Assembly: GCF_000373565.1 (NCBI RefSeq)
Contig: NZ_KB891811.1
Span: 1 to 64,000, forward strand
Origin: Streptomyces sp. HmicA12
Lineage (GTDB): Bacteria > Actinomycetota > Actinomycetes > Streptomycetales > Streptomycetaceae
DNA length: 64,000 nt
Direction: 5' to 3'
The notes beneath the pieces are model-generated. The model searched no databases and was not told the origin of the DNA. It saw only the letters and a program-made list of their open reading frames with translations. Made by a program: the position numbers and the translations under genes. Shown piece by piece: positions 17,479-25,616 of this stretch; within the stretch, counting starts at the first letter, position 1, and the number at the start of each line of letters is the position of its first letter.

Positions 17479-18456
17479 TCAGTCCTGGTCGGTCGAAACC
17501 TGGTAGTGCACCCAACGCCGACTGCTGCGTTGCAGGACGAGGGTGAACAGAAGGATCACCACGAAGAACACCCACAACATCGCGGACCCGAAGCCGAAGC
17601 GGCCGTTGGTGAAGTACTCCTGATAGACCTGCACCATGTAGACATGGGTGCTCGGGGGCACGTTGCTCGCGGTCGCGATGGTGCTGGTCTGCGCGAGCAG
17701 CATGGGCTCGACGAGTACCTGCAATGACGCGATGACACCGGTGACGACCTGGAAGTACAGCACCGGGGAGATCATCGGAATCGTCACGTTGCGGACGACC
17801 TGCCAGGAGTTGGCGCCATCGAGGCGCGCCGCTTCCATGAGCTCCACCGGTACGTCCTGCAGGGCGGCCAGACTGATGACCATCCCGCCGCCCACGCCCC
17901 ATAGGGACACCATCAGCAGGGCGTAGAAGGCGTACGGGTCGATGAGCCATCCGATCGACGGCAGATTTGCCAGGCTCAACAGGCCGTTGAGCAGGCCGGC
18001 ATCCCGGTTGAACACCAGCCGCCACATGATCGCCGTCGCCACGACCGGCACCACCGACGGCAGGAAGAAGATTGCCCGGACCAGGCCGACTGCCCGCATC
18101 CTGCGATTGACGAGGATCGCCAGGCCGAGCCCACCCGCGGCGCTGAGCGGCACGACGATCACGGTGTAGAGAAGCGTGCGGCCCAAGCTGTGAAGTGCTG
18201 CCGGATAGTCAGTGAAGAGCTCGACGTAGTTGTCCAGCCCGACGTACCGCCAGATCGACGAGACGCCGTCAAAGTTCGTCAGGCTCATGAGGAAGGCGGC
18301 TGCCAGCGGCACAGCGGTCAGTGCCACGAACCCGAAGATCCAAGGCGAAGCGAAGAGGTAGAAGGTGGCAGCGGGGTACCGGCGCCACCGGCGCACTCGC
18401 GGTTGTCCCGCACTCTTTCTCCTCGACCTCACCGCACGATGCGTCGTGTCGCTCAT
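17479..18456 (-). CDS. sugar ABC transporter permease, MalF type
   Basis: This 325-residue protein starts at ATG 18456, overlapping the binding-protein stop as ATGA. It has six membrane helices (first at about 29-50) and the EAA loop MEAARLDGANSWQVVRNVTIP. The 4-bp overlap indicates strict coupling to the binding protein, unlike the first importer, where a hairpin separates the two. Confidence 0.92.
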   Translation of the reverse strand: MSDTTHRAVRSRRKSAGQPRVRRWRRYPAATFYLFASPWIFGFVALTAVPLAAAFLMSLTNFDGVSSIWRYVGLDNYVELFTDYPAALHSLGRTLLYTVIVVPLSAAGGLGLAILVNRRMRAVGLVRAIFFLPSVVPVVATAIMWRLVFNRDAGLLNGLLSLANLPSIGWLIDPYAFYALLMVSLWGVGGGMVISLAALQDVPVELMEAARLDGANSWQVVRNVTIPMISPVLYFQVVTGVIASLQVLVEPMLLAQTSTIATASNVPPSTHVYMVQVYQEYFTNGRFGFGSAMLWVFFVVILLFTLVLQRSSRRWVHYQVSTDQD

Positions 18457-19802
18457 CCGAGCTGTTCCTTGCCCTGCTTGAGCTGCTTGTTGAGCTGGCT
18501 CTGGATCCGCTCGCACGCCTGGTCCACCGTGGTCTTGCCCTTGAGGAGATCCGGCATCTGGCCCTCGACAGCAGCCGTCAACTGGGGGGTGCTGATGTAG
18601 GGCGACGAGGTGGTGGTGGCAAGGTGCTCGAGCTCGGCACGGGCCGTCTTCATCGCTTGCTTCTGGTACTCGTACTTCTGCGGCAAGTGGTGCCAGAGCG
18701 ATTCGAGCGAAGGCAGGCCCCAGCCGCTCTTCGCTCGTTCGACCGCGGGCGGCCCAGCCATGAAGAACTCCATGACCTTCCACGCGCCGTCCTTGTTCTT
18801 GGCCTTGGCGGGTATGTACGCGCCCATCCCACCGTTGAAACTGCTGTTCAACCTCTTGCCGAACGTCGGCGCCGGCGTCATCCGTACGGCCTCCTGCAAG
18901 GCCGGATCGCTCTTGATGAAGTTGGCGCCGAACCAGTAACCGTCCATACTGATCGCCATCTTGCCCGCCGCGAACGTCGACTGATCAGAGTTGTCGGGCA
19001 GTGGGTTGAGCACGGTCGGCCCCACACCCGAGCGGCCGAAGTCGGTGTACCACTGCATCGCACGTCGGGCGGCTGCGCTGGTGAAGTCGATCTCCGTCAA
19101 GTCGGCGTTGTACAGGTCGGTGGACTGCTGGGCGACCATGAGCAGGATCGGGGATTTGACGCCCCAGGCCCACTCCATGCCGAGGCCGAACTGCGTCGTC
19201 TTACCGCCACGACGCACGGTGAGCTTCTCGGCCACCTTCAGAAGCTCGTCCCAGGACATGGGCTCTGTGGTACTGAGCGGAGGCACCCCGGCCTTCTCGA
19301 GAAGCGACGTGTTCTGCCAGAGTGACGCGTCCGGGCTCCAGTCCTTGACCAGCGCGTAGTACTTGCCCTTGCCGATCCGCTTCCCGTCCCACCGGCGGCC
19401 GTTGTTGATCGCCAGGAGGTCGTCCCTCTTGATCACCGTACTGGCGTCGATGTAGTCATCGAGCGGGGTGACCAGGCCGCGGAGGATGTCGTTCGGCTCC
19501 ATGGCGCCGCGCACGAAGTCGGGTGGATTGCCGGCGGCCAGCATGGCGTTGAGCCGGGTCTGGTCGTACTCGATGAACTCGATCCTCATCCCGGGATTGC
19601 GCTTCTCGAACTGCGCGATGTGCGCCTTCGTGAACTCGTTGCTGGCGTACATCACTGTCACCGACTTGGTGGACACCGAGCCGGAGCCCCCCGCGGTGCA
19701 GCCGGTCAGAAGTGACGGCACGCCGATGGCACCGGCGGTCAGAAGCGTCGAGCCGAGGAACCCGCGGCGGCTCAACTGCGCGGATGGGGTGGGGTGCGAC
19801 AT
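18453..19802 (-). CDS. extracellular sugar-binding lipoprotein of ABC importer
   Basis: This 449-residue protein has a leader combining a twin-arginine motif (SRRGFLG) with a lipobox (LTGC, Cys at about residue 35), so it may be a Tat-exported lipoprotein. The mature part has the two-lobe solute-binding fold (VTVMYASNEFTKAHIAQFEKR, DFVRGAMEPNDILRG, PAKAKNKDGAWKVMEFF). It should bind oligosaccharides for the two coupled permeases and, through the operon, serve GH53. A TTGACG -35-like box lies about 190 bp upstream. Confidence 0.92.
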   Translation of the reverse strand: MSHPTPSAQLSRRGFLGSTLLTAGAIGVPSLLTGCTAGGSGSVSTKSVTVMYASNEFTKAHIAQFEKRNPGMRIEFIEYDQTRLNAMLAAGNPPDFVRGAMEPNDILRGLVTPLDDYIDASTVIKRDDLLAINNGRRWDGKRIGKGKYYALVKDWSPDASLWQNTSLLEKAGVPPLSTTEPMSWDELLKVAEKLTVRRGGKTTQFGLGMEWAWGVKSPILLMVAQQSTDLYNADLTEIDFTSAAARRAMQWYTDFGRSGVGPTVLNPLPDNSDQSTFAAGKMAISMDGYWFGANFIKSDPALQEAVRMTPAPTFGKRLNSSFNGGMGAYIPAKAKNKDGAWKVMEFFMAGPPAVERAKSGWGLPSLESLWHHLPQKYEYQKQAMKTARAELEHLATTTSSPYISTPQLTAAVEGQMPDLLKGKTTVDQACERIQSQLNKQLKQGKEQLG

Positions 19803-20419
19803 GAGGCGGGGTCCTTCTCGTTCAGGCGGATTGCGGTCCGGCCGAGGATGTGCCGGTGCTGGAGACTGGAGGAACAGCCGTGTCAGAGACCGCGTTGCGC
19901 GGCACAGGGCCTGCCCAGGTCATGGCAAACGATCCGTTTCACGGCCATGTCCCGGAGGCGACAGCGGTTACGGTGCTCGCCCTAAAGTTTCGCGTCAAGG
20001 GTTTCGACTGACTTTATAAATCTGTACGTTGAGCTTCTCGCCCGCGTATCGCCACGTCGGCCTACGTCGCGGGGCGCCTCCCTCGGAGAGGGAGCCCAGC
20101 AACCAACGACCCGTCGGCTCAGGCCCCGCAGCAGCCGCCCTCGACGCATCGGCGTCTGGCCGCCAACTGATCAGTTCTCAACTCCACGTCTCCGACGCGT
20201 CGTTCATCGAGCCGCGCTCCAACCGGGCTCACCAACAGAATCGGTGCCCAGACCCCATGCGGCAGGCCACTTCACCCAAGGAAGGGAGCCCTTGGAATTC
20301 AGGTCGACAGTTCGACCCACACCCGTCAGCAGATGGCAAGTACCTTCGCTACACCCGGACTTACACCGGAAGGCACGAGGCGCATGGGGTGAACGGCGAT
20401 GCAGCTCTCCACCAATGCC
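19803..20419. other. intergenic region with importer promoter and candidate operators
   Basis: No convincing gene was found in these 617 bp; the open frames have no family resemblance or good start. Reading minus, a promoter-like pair is TTGACG (19992-19997 reversed) and CACCGT after 17 nt. Upstream of its -35 lies an AT-rich near-palindrome, GACTTTATAAATC (20010-20022), sharing TTTATAAA with the perfect palindrome at the GH51 promoter. A second interrupted repeat, AAACG-ATC-CGTTT (19927-19939), lies downstream of the promoter-like pair. A small hairpin CTCCCTC/GAGGGAG (20078-20094) might terminate sigma-factor transcripts. Confidence 0.45.
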
Positions 20420-22024
20420 TCAAGGGGTCGTCACGTTGAAAGAGGTGGCGCGCCCGTACCCGGCGTCGGCCCCCTTCTGAGGTTCGAGCCACAGCTCGCC
20501 GTCGTCGCGGTAACGCAGGTGCGAGAGCGGGCTGTTGAAGGCGAACAGGGATTTTGAGCCCTCCATCGCTCCCCTGCGGACGCAGTAGGTGGCGTCGGCC
20601 CGGAAGCGGGCACTTCCGTCGTTCGTGCCCAGTTCCACCTTTCCCTCGTGGTAGCCGGTGTGGCGCAGATAGGTGCCGCCGGCATCCCGGAACGAGTAGC
20701 AACCTGTACCCATAAGGCCTGGCGTGACGGTGAAGATCAGCCCCTGGGAAGCGAGCGACGCACCCTCTCGCGCGGTTTTCATCACTGCCTGACCATCCAG
20801 TCCAGCGACATATCGACCAGGGGTGGCCGCCGCTTCCAAGGCGTGCGGACCGAGTATTCCCGACACCGGAGTAGAGGTGGACGTGACGGTGGGGCTCGCG
20901 GATGGCGTTGGGGAGTGGGTGGGCGACGGGGTGCTCGGGCGCGGAGAATCCGCCGGAACGGATGCCGGTGCGGAGACGGAATCCGGCGCCGGCCGGGGCC
21001 GGGGTTCAGGAGACCCCTCGGCCCCCGAATGCACGGTGAGCCCGTACCAAAGGCCCACACCAGCCAATGCCAGGACGCCCGATGCCACCACCACCGCGGA
21101 TCCATGGGCCCGCCCGGCCGCCTTGACGACCTGGCCAGGACCAGACGACAGCGACTGCGCCTCAGTGACCGCAGCGCCTTCCTGCCCACCCGTGAGTGCT
21201 GCTGTGATCAGATGGGCACCGATCGCCAAGGGCAACGGGACCAGAGCCAGCTGGCCCAGCAGCCCCTCCGCCGGCATGAGCGAGCCGCGGGCACTCATGC
21301 AGTATGGGCAGTCACGAACATGCCGATTCAGCCGCTTACGCCACAAGGCGCTGGGACGTCCGTCCCAGGAGGGCAAGAGGCTCGTCAGCTCAGCGCAACG
21401 GGGCGAGGCGGCCAAGGCGCGCAGCACGGACCGGGCCGCCTCCAGGCGCTCTTTGACTCGCGCCACCCGCACCGCCGCCTGATGGGGGTCGAGCCCGTCA
21501 GCGGCCGCCCAGTCGCCGCGGCTCAGCTGCCCTGCGGCCTCCATCCACCACAGGGACAAGGTCTCCCGGTCCGTCTCCTCCAACCACCGTGTGGCCTCCA
21601 CGGCCTCGCGGCGCTGCCCGGAGAGATCCAGCCGGAGGATCGTGAGGTCGGCGAAGTCCGCCTGAGGATCAGCCTGAGCGACGGTGTCCTCGGGCAGCCC
21701 AGCGCGTGGCCGGGCCTGCCGGGCCTGCCACGAGTCGCGCACTTGACGCACCGCGATGGCGACGAGCCAGGAACGGAAACGTTCCGGCTCGCGCAGCGCG
21801 GGGAGACCCTTGACCGCGCGGAGCATGGTCTCCTGCACAACATCGTCAACGTCGGGGTGGCCGTCCATGGCCCGCCCCACGATGTTGTAGATCAGTGGCA
21901 GATAGTCCGCCAGCAGAGCCTCGAGGGCTTGACGGTCTCCCTCGGCGGCTGCCGTTACCCGGGCGGCCTCCGGCTCTGCCTCGCGCGAGCGCACGTGCGC
22001 CACCGTCCCCTCACGTCTCACCAT
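20420..22024 (-). CDS. membrane-anchored ECF sigma factor with extracellular AbfB domain
   Basis: This 534-residue protein has, in order: ECF sigma region 2 (about 30-100; PDVDDVVQETMLRAVKGL, then FRSWLVAIAVRQVRDSW); region 4 (about 128-203); a zinc-finger-like motif H235-x3-C239-x2-C242 as in ZAS anti-sigma proteins; one membrane helix (309-330); a Pro/Ser/Thr linker (334-390); and a C-terminal AbfB-type beta-trefoil (about 400-534; GCYSFRDAGGTYLRHTGYHEGKV). AbfB domains bind arabinofuranose side chains. The topology puts the sigma part inside and the AbfB domain outside. It resembles actinobacterial ECF groups with long C-terminal extensions (ECF53-like, from memory). How the sigma part would reach RNA polymerase (proteolysis or while anchored) is not visible. 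It is divergent from a second protein of the same design. Confidence 0.88.
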   Translation of the reverse strand: MVRREGTVAHVRSREAEPEAARVTAAAEGDRQALEALLADYLPLIYNIVGRAMDGHPDVDDVVQETMLRAVKGLPALREPERFRSWLVAIAVRQVRDSWQARQARPRAGLPEDTVAQADPQADFADLTILRLDLSGQRREAVEATRWLEETDRETLSLWWMEAAGQLSRGDWAAADGLDPHQAAVRVARVKERLEAARSVLRALAASPRCAELTSLLPSWDGRPSALWRKRLNRHVRDCPYCMSARGSLMPAEGLLGQLALVPLPLAIGAHLITAALTGGQEGAAVTEAQSLSSGPGQVVKAAGRAHGSAVVVASGVLALAGVGLWYGLTVHSGAEGSPEPRPRPAPDSVSAPASVPADSPRPSTPSPTHSPTPSASPTVTSTSTPVSGILGPHALEAAATPGRYVAGLDGQAVMKTAREGASLASQGLIFTVTPGLMGTGCYSFRDAGGTYLRHTGYHEGKVELGTNDGSARFRADATYCVRRGAMEGSKSLFAFNSPLSHLRYRDDGELWLEPQKGADAGYGRATSFNVTTP

Positions 22025-22540
22025 GTGTGCGGTGACGTGGGCAGCCCGGGGCCGCCCGGCCCGAAGCCGCCGTCACGCTGCGACAGTGTGCCATCGCCAA
22101 CGGGCAGCGACGCAACCGCGGGACGCCGGACCGGTGTTCGCCTGCTGACGGCATAGGGCCTCGCCCAAGCCGCAGCCCCTCGCCCGACCAGGCCGAGGCC
22201 CCTCACCTTCAAAGTGACGGGCGTCACACCGAAAGAATCGCGAGCTTTTTGAGACATCGAGCCTGCCCGCCAGTCACCTACACGTAAGGCACAGATCCGA
22301 GGTGCTGTGGCGGCTGTCTGGAGCAGCCCGCACCGCCGGTTCACGAGTGACAGACACAGGAGGTTCCCACGTGCGGTGCAAGCGCCGTCTTCGCGGCAAA
22401 GCCCGGTGGCCCGTCGGCATAGGTTCGCCCACCGCCGCGTCCGAGGCTCGTCGCGCCGGATTGTCCCCGCTGGACCTCCGTTGTCCGTCCGCGTCAAGGT
22501 GCGGATTCTCCGGAAGCGACGATGCCGAGGTGCCATCCGC
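22025..22540. promoter_or_regulatory. shared divergent control region of the two membrane sigma factors
   Basis: This 516-bp region separates the two divergent sigma-factor starts and holds no convincing gene. A perfect interrupted palindrome GTGACG-GG-CGTCAC lies at 22214-22227, about 190 bp from the AbfB sigma start and 315 bp from the other, and is the best operator candidate. No clear housekeeping promoter or canonical ECF promoter (GGAAC -35) was identified, so autoregulation by either sigma remains a guess. The frame into the right-hand gene is open upstream of 22541 but shows no family resemblance there. Confidence 0.45.
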
Positions 22541-24460
22541 ATGACCGGGTCAGGCACGGAGGAGAAGGATCTGGTTGCCGCGGCTCAGCGGGGCGACCAC
22601 GAAGCGCAAGGCACACTGGTACGCCGTGTTCTTCTATTGATGTACAACCTCCTGGGACGCGCTCTGAGCCGTCGGCCGGACATCGAGCACGTCGTCCAGG
22701 AGGCCACGTTGCAGGTGGTCCACGACGTCTGCGCGATAGACGGAGCGACTGGGCTCCGGGCACCAATAGCCCAGGTCGCCGTGCGGGAGGCAACTGGGCG
22801 AACCGTCGTACGTCCAGGGGCACGGAAACCGTCGGTGGACTTCGACGATTCGGTGGTCCTGCGTCTGCGGCTCTCAGGGCAACGCCTGGAAGTGGTTCAT
22901 GCCAGTCGCTGGCTGGACGGGGACAACCGGATCGTCCTGGCACTGTGGTGGTTGGAAGCGGCGGGCGAGATGACGCGGGCGGACATCGCCGGAGCCCTGG
23001 CCGACTCCCCGGCTGACGCAGACGCCCGTATCTCTTACATGCTCGGTCAACTGGCCACGGCCCGGACGGTGGTCAGTGCGCTGGCCACCCCACGGTGCGA
23101 GGGGCTGAGCCGGCTCACAGCGGGCTGGGACGGATGGCCCGAAGCCCTATGGCGTGAGCGCATCGCCGACCACGTCCGACGGTGCGTCGTTTGCGCCGCT
23201 CCCCCGCATGAACGCATCGCCCCGGAACTGCTGTTCGCCGAGCATGCCCTCGTACCGGTGCCCGAGCACCTCACGGACTCCGTCACCGCGGCGTTGCGAA
23301 CCGCCCAACAGGGCAAGAAGCCTCTGCGCTGCCGGGGAACACCGGCAAAACGAAGGTTTTCGATCGCCGTGAGCGTCGCATGTGCGGTACTGATCGTCGC
23401 CATCGGTGTCGTACACACGACGGCCCCAGATCAGGACTCCGATTCTCAGGAACGGGCGGCCGTCGCCATGGCCACGTCGAGGCCGTCTTCATCCTCCGTT
23501 TCCAGAAGCGCCGCCGGCACTTCCTCACCGGCCAGAGCCTCCGAGACGGCTCGGTCCAGCGAGAAGGCGGAGACGAGGGCTTCGTCCATGCCTTCTACAG
23601 CCTCCGCGTCCCCACGAACCCGACCGTCCACTGAGTGCGGTGGCGCCCTCGCACCGCAGTGGGCCAACTGGCCCATGCCCAACGCGAAGGCCGGAGGACT
23701 GCCTCATCAGGCGAGCTATACCGACCAAGGCAACGGCACTGTGCGGGACAACGTGACCTGCCTGCTCTGGCAGCGCGCGCCCGCACCTCGACGCCACACG
23801 TTCACCGACGCGCAGGCCTACTGTGCGCGTCTGAACCTGGCCGGCGACGGCTGGCGCTTGCCCTCACGGATCGAGGTGATGTCCTTGGTGGACACCACCA
23901 GGTCGGGCCCCGCCATCGACACCGCCGCCTTCCCCGGAACACCGGCACAGTTCTTCTGGACCTCATCGCCCTGGGCCGTGACAAAGACACCGCTGCGGGC
24001 TTGGATCGTCAACTTCTACGAGGGCCTCACCAGCAACGCCGTTGATCAATCGGGGTCGTACCAGGTGAGGTGTGTCCGCGGTGACAGCGGTTCCGGCCGC
24101 CCGGCCTACCGAACCGTGAGCGGCCAGGTCACCGATCCCGCGACGGGCCTCACCTGGCAGCGAGCTACCGCGCCCGGCACCCTGACCCCCCATGCCGCCG
24201 ACGCCTACTGCACAGGACTCACCCTCGGTGGGCGCGCCTGGCGCCTGCCCACGGTGAAAGAGCTCGCCACGCTCGTCGACGACGGCCGGGTCAGCCCGGC
24301 CATCGACCGCACCGCTTTCCCGGACACTCCCGGAACCGGCGCGTACTGGTCCGCCAGCGTCTTCGCACCGGAGCCCTCTCAGCGCTGGTTCGTCAGTTAC
24401 AACGACGGCATCACCAGCCATCGTCCGCTCGACGGCGCCCACGTCCGCTGTGTCAGCTGA
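22541..24460 (+). CDS. membrane-anchored ECF-type sigma factor with two extracellular DUF1566 domains
   Basis: This 639-residue protein starts at ATG 22541 (GAGGTG about 10 nt upstream). Order: sigma region 2 (about 8-90), region 4 (about 105-182), H211-x3-C215-x2-C218, one membrane helix (274-292), a long Ser/Thr/Ala linker (300-363), and two DUF1566 repeats (about 390-512 and 520-638), each with a WRLP motif (WRLPSRIEVMSLV, WRLPTVKELATLV) and paired cysteines. DUF1566/Lcl domains have a C-type-lectin-like fold and occur on surface proteins. Sigma region 2 is degenerate: where the partner has FRSWL and a later SW, this protein has LRAPI and GR. It may therefore recognise an unusual -10 or act as a partner rather than a true sigma. 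It probably arose by duplication of the neighbour with a different sensor. Confidence 0.82.
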   Translation: MTGSGTEEKDLVAAAQRGDHEAQGTLVRRVLLLMYNLLGRALSRRPDIEHVVQEATLQVVHDVCAIDGATGLRAPIAQVAVREATGRTVVRPGARKPSVDFDDSVVLRLRLSGQRLEVVHASRWLDGDNRIVLALWWLEAAGEMTRADIAGALADSPADADARISYMLGQLATARTVVSALATPRCEGLSRLTAGWDGWPEALWRERIADHVRRCVVCAAPPHERIAPELLFAEHALVPVPEHLTDSVTAALRTAQQGKKPLRCRGTPAKRRFSIAVSVACAVLIVAIGVVHTTAPDQDSDSQERAAVAMATSRPSSSSVSRSAAGTSSPARASETARSSEKAETRASSMPSTASASPRTRPSTECGGALAPQWANWPMPNAKAGGLPHQASYTDQGNGTVRDNVTCLLWQRAPAPRRHTFTDAQAYCARLNLAGDGWRLPSRIEVMSLVDTTRSGPAIDTAAFPGTPAQFFWTSSPWAVTKTPLRAWIVNFYEGLTSNAVDQSGSYQVRCVRGDSGSGRPAYRTVSGQVTDPATGLTWQRATAPGTLTPHAADAYCTGLTLGGRAWRLPTVKELATLVDDGRVSPAIDRTAFPDTPGTGAYWSASVFAPEPSQRWFVSYNDGITSHRPLDGAHVRCVS

Positions 24461-24510
24461 GGCTCGAGCAAGTCGGCTGAAAGGAACGGAGAAGATGAGG
24501 TACAGCGGTC

Positions 24511-25566
24511 TCAGGCGATCGCATCGTCACGCGGCGGTGCTGTCGTGGCACGGATGACGAGTGAGGTTGCCAGGCGGATGTCGTCGGTCGCAAGCGGTTG
24601 CCCCGCGATGAGGGACGACAGCGCGCGAGTCGCAGCGCGGCCCATGTCGTGCAGCGGCTGCCGGACCGTCGTCAAAGGAGGTGCAGTGTGCGCAGCTTCG
24701 GGCAGGTCGTCGAACCCTACGATCGACACGTCTTCGGGCACCCTGAGATCCAGAGCGCGGGCTGCGTCGAGGGCTCCGATCGCGATGGGGTCCGCGCCCG
24801 TGACGATGGCAGTGGGACGTTGAGCGGTCAGCAGACCGGTAGCCGCCTGAAGGCCACCGGCCACGCTGAAACTGGAGGAGACGACCAGCGTCGGATCAGC
24901 GGCCATGCCGGCCAGAGCCATGGCGTCGGCGTATCCGCGGTAGCGCCTTTCGGTGCTCTCGTGGTCGTCCTCGCCTCTGATGTAGGCAATGCGGCGGTGT
25001 CCGAGGTCGAGCAGGTGCTGCGTGCCGATGCGCACACCGTCGTAGTTATCGACCACGACCCGGGGCAATTCGACGTCGAGGCGTCGCGGATCGACGACCA
25101 CGACAGGCAACGTGCCGTCCTGAATCTCACGAATCGTCTCGTCTTCGAGAACGGGCGCGATGAGCACCAGTCCGTCGACGAGCCCCTTGGCGAAGAAGGC
25201 GATGCGTTCTCGTTCGCGGATGGCGTCGAGCGAGGCGTTCAGGAACAGTTCCCGCTCGTCGTCCGCAGCTTCTTGAGCGATACCGCGGACGATCTCTCCG
25301 CTGTACCCGGAGACCAGATCGAGCGTCAGGACTCCGATGGCCCCCGTCCGACCACGTTTACTGGTACGGGCTGTAGGCGGCGTGTAACCGAGCCTGTCGG
25401 CTACGTCCAACACGCGTTGGCGAGTGGCGTCGGACGCGCCCGGGCGGGAGTTGAGGACGTTGGAAACGGTCATGGCCGATACACCTGCCGCTGCGGCGAC
25501 CTGCGCAATCGTGACTCTGGGAGTATGCATGACCACCGCTGGTTTCAGGCTCGATTTCCGGGTCAT
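24511..25566 (-). CDS. LacI-family transcriptional regulator linked to GH51
   Basis: This 351-residue protein starts at ATG 25566, preceded by AGGCGG; a later Met at 25530 is possible. The HTH is VTIAQVAAAAGVSAMTVSNVLN (about residues 19-40), the effector domain about 75-345 (GAIGVLTLDLV, FDDLPEA). It lies 50 bp downstream of the GH51 gene and is probably co-transcribed. The palindrome at the GH51 promoter (27285-27302) is its most likely operator, giving an autoregulated enzyme-repressor unit responsive to arabinose or an arabinoside. Confidence 0.88.
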   Translation of the reverse strand: MTRKSSLKPAVVMHTPRVTIAQVAAAAGVSAMTVSNVLNSRPGASDATRQRVLDVADRLGYTPPTARTSKRGRTGAIGVLTLDLVSGYSGEIVRGIAQEAADDERELFLNASLDAIRERERIAFFAKGLVDGLVLIAPVLEDETIREIQDGTLPVVVVDPRRLDVELPRVVVDNYDGVRIGTQHLLDLGHRRIAYIRGEDDHESTERRYRGYADAMALAGMAADPTLVVSSSFSVAGGLQAATGLLTAQRPTAIVTGADPIAIGALDAARALDLRVPEDVSIVGFDDLPEAAHTAPPLTTVRQPLHDMGRAATRALSSLIAGQPLATDDIRLATSLVIRATTAPPRDDAIA

Positions 25567-25616
25567 CGTACCGCCTGCCTGTTCGCTCCTCCGGCTCGCG
25601 GTAACCGCCCGTTTCC

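Noticed and set aside
20029..20439. Possible small gene between the second importer and the AbfB sigma gene
   Set aside because: It starts at TTG without a good ribosome site, shows no family features and overlaps the end of the sigma gene on the other strand.
22307..22540. Upstream extension of the DUF1566 sigma protein
   Set aside because: The frame is open, but the sequence is Arg/Ser-rich with no sigma-factor resemblance. The conserved part begins just after ATG 22541, which has GAGGTG upstream.
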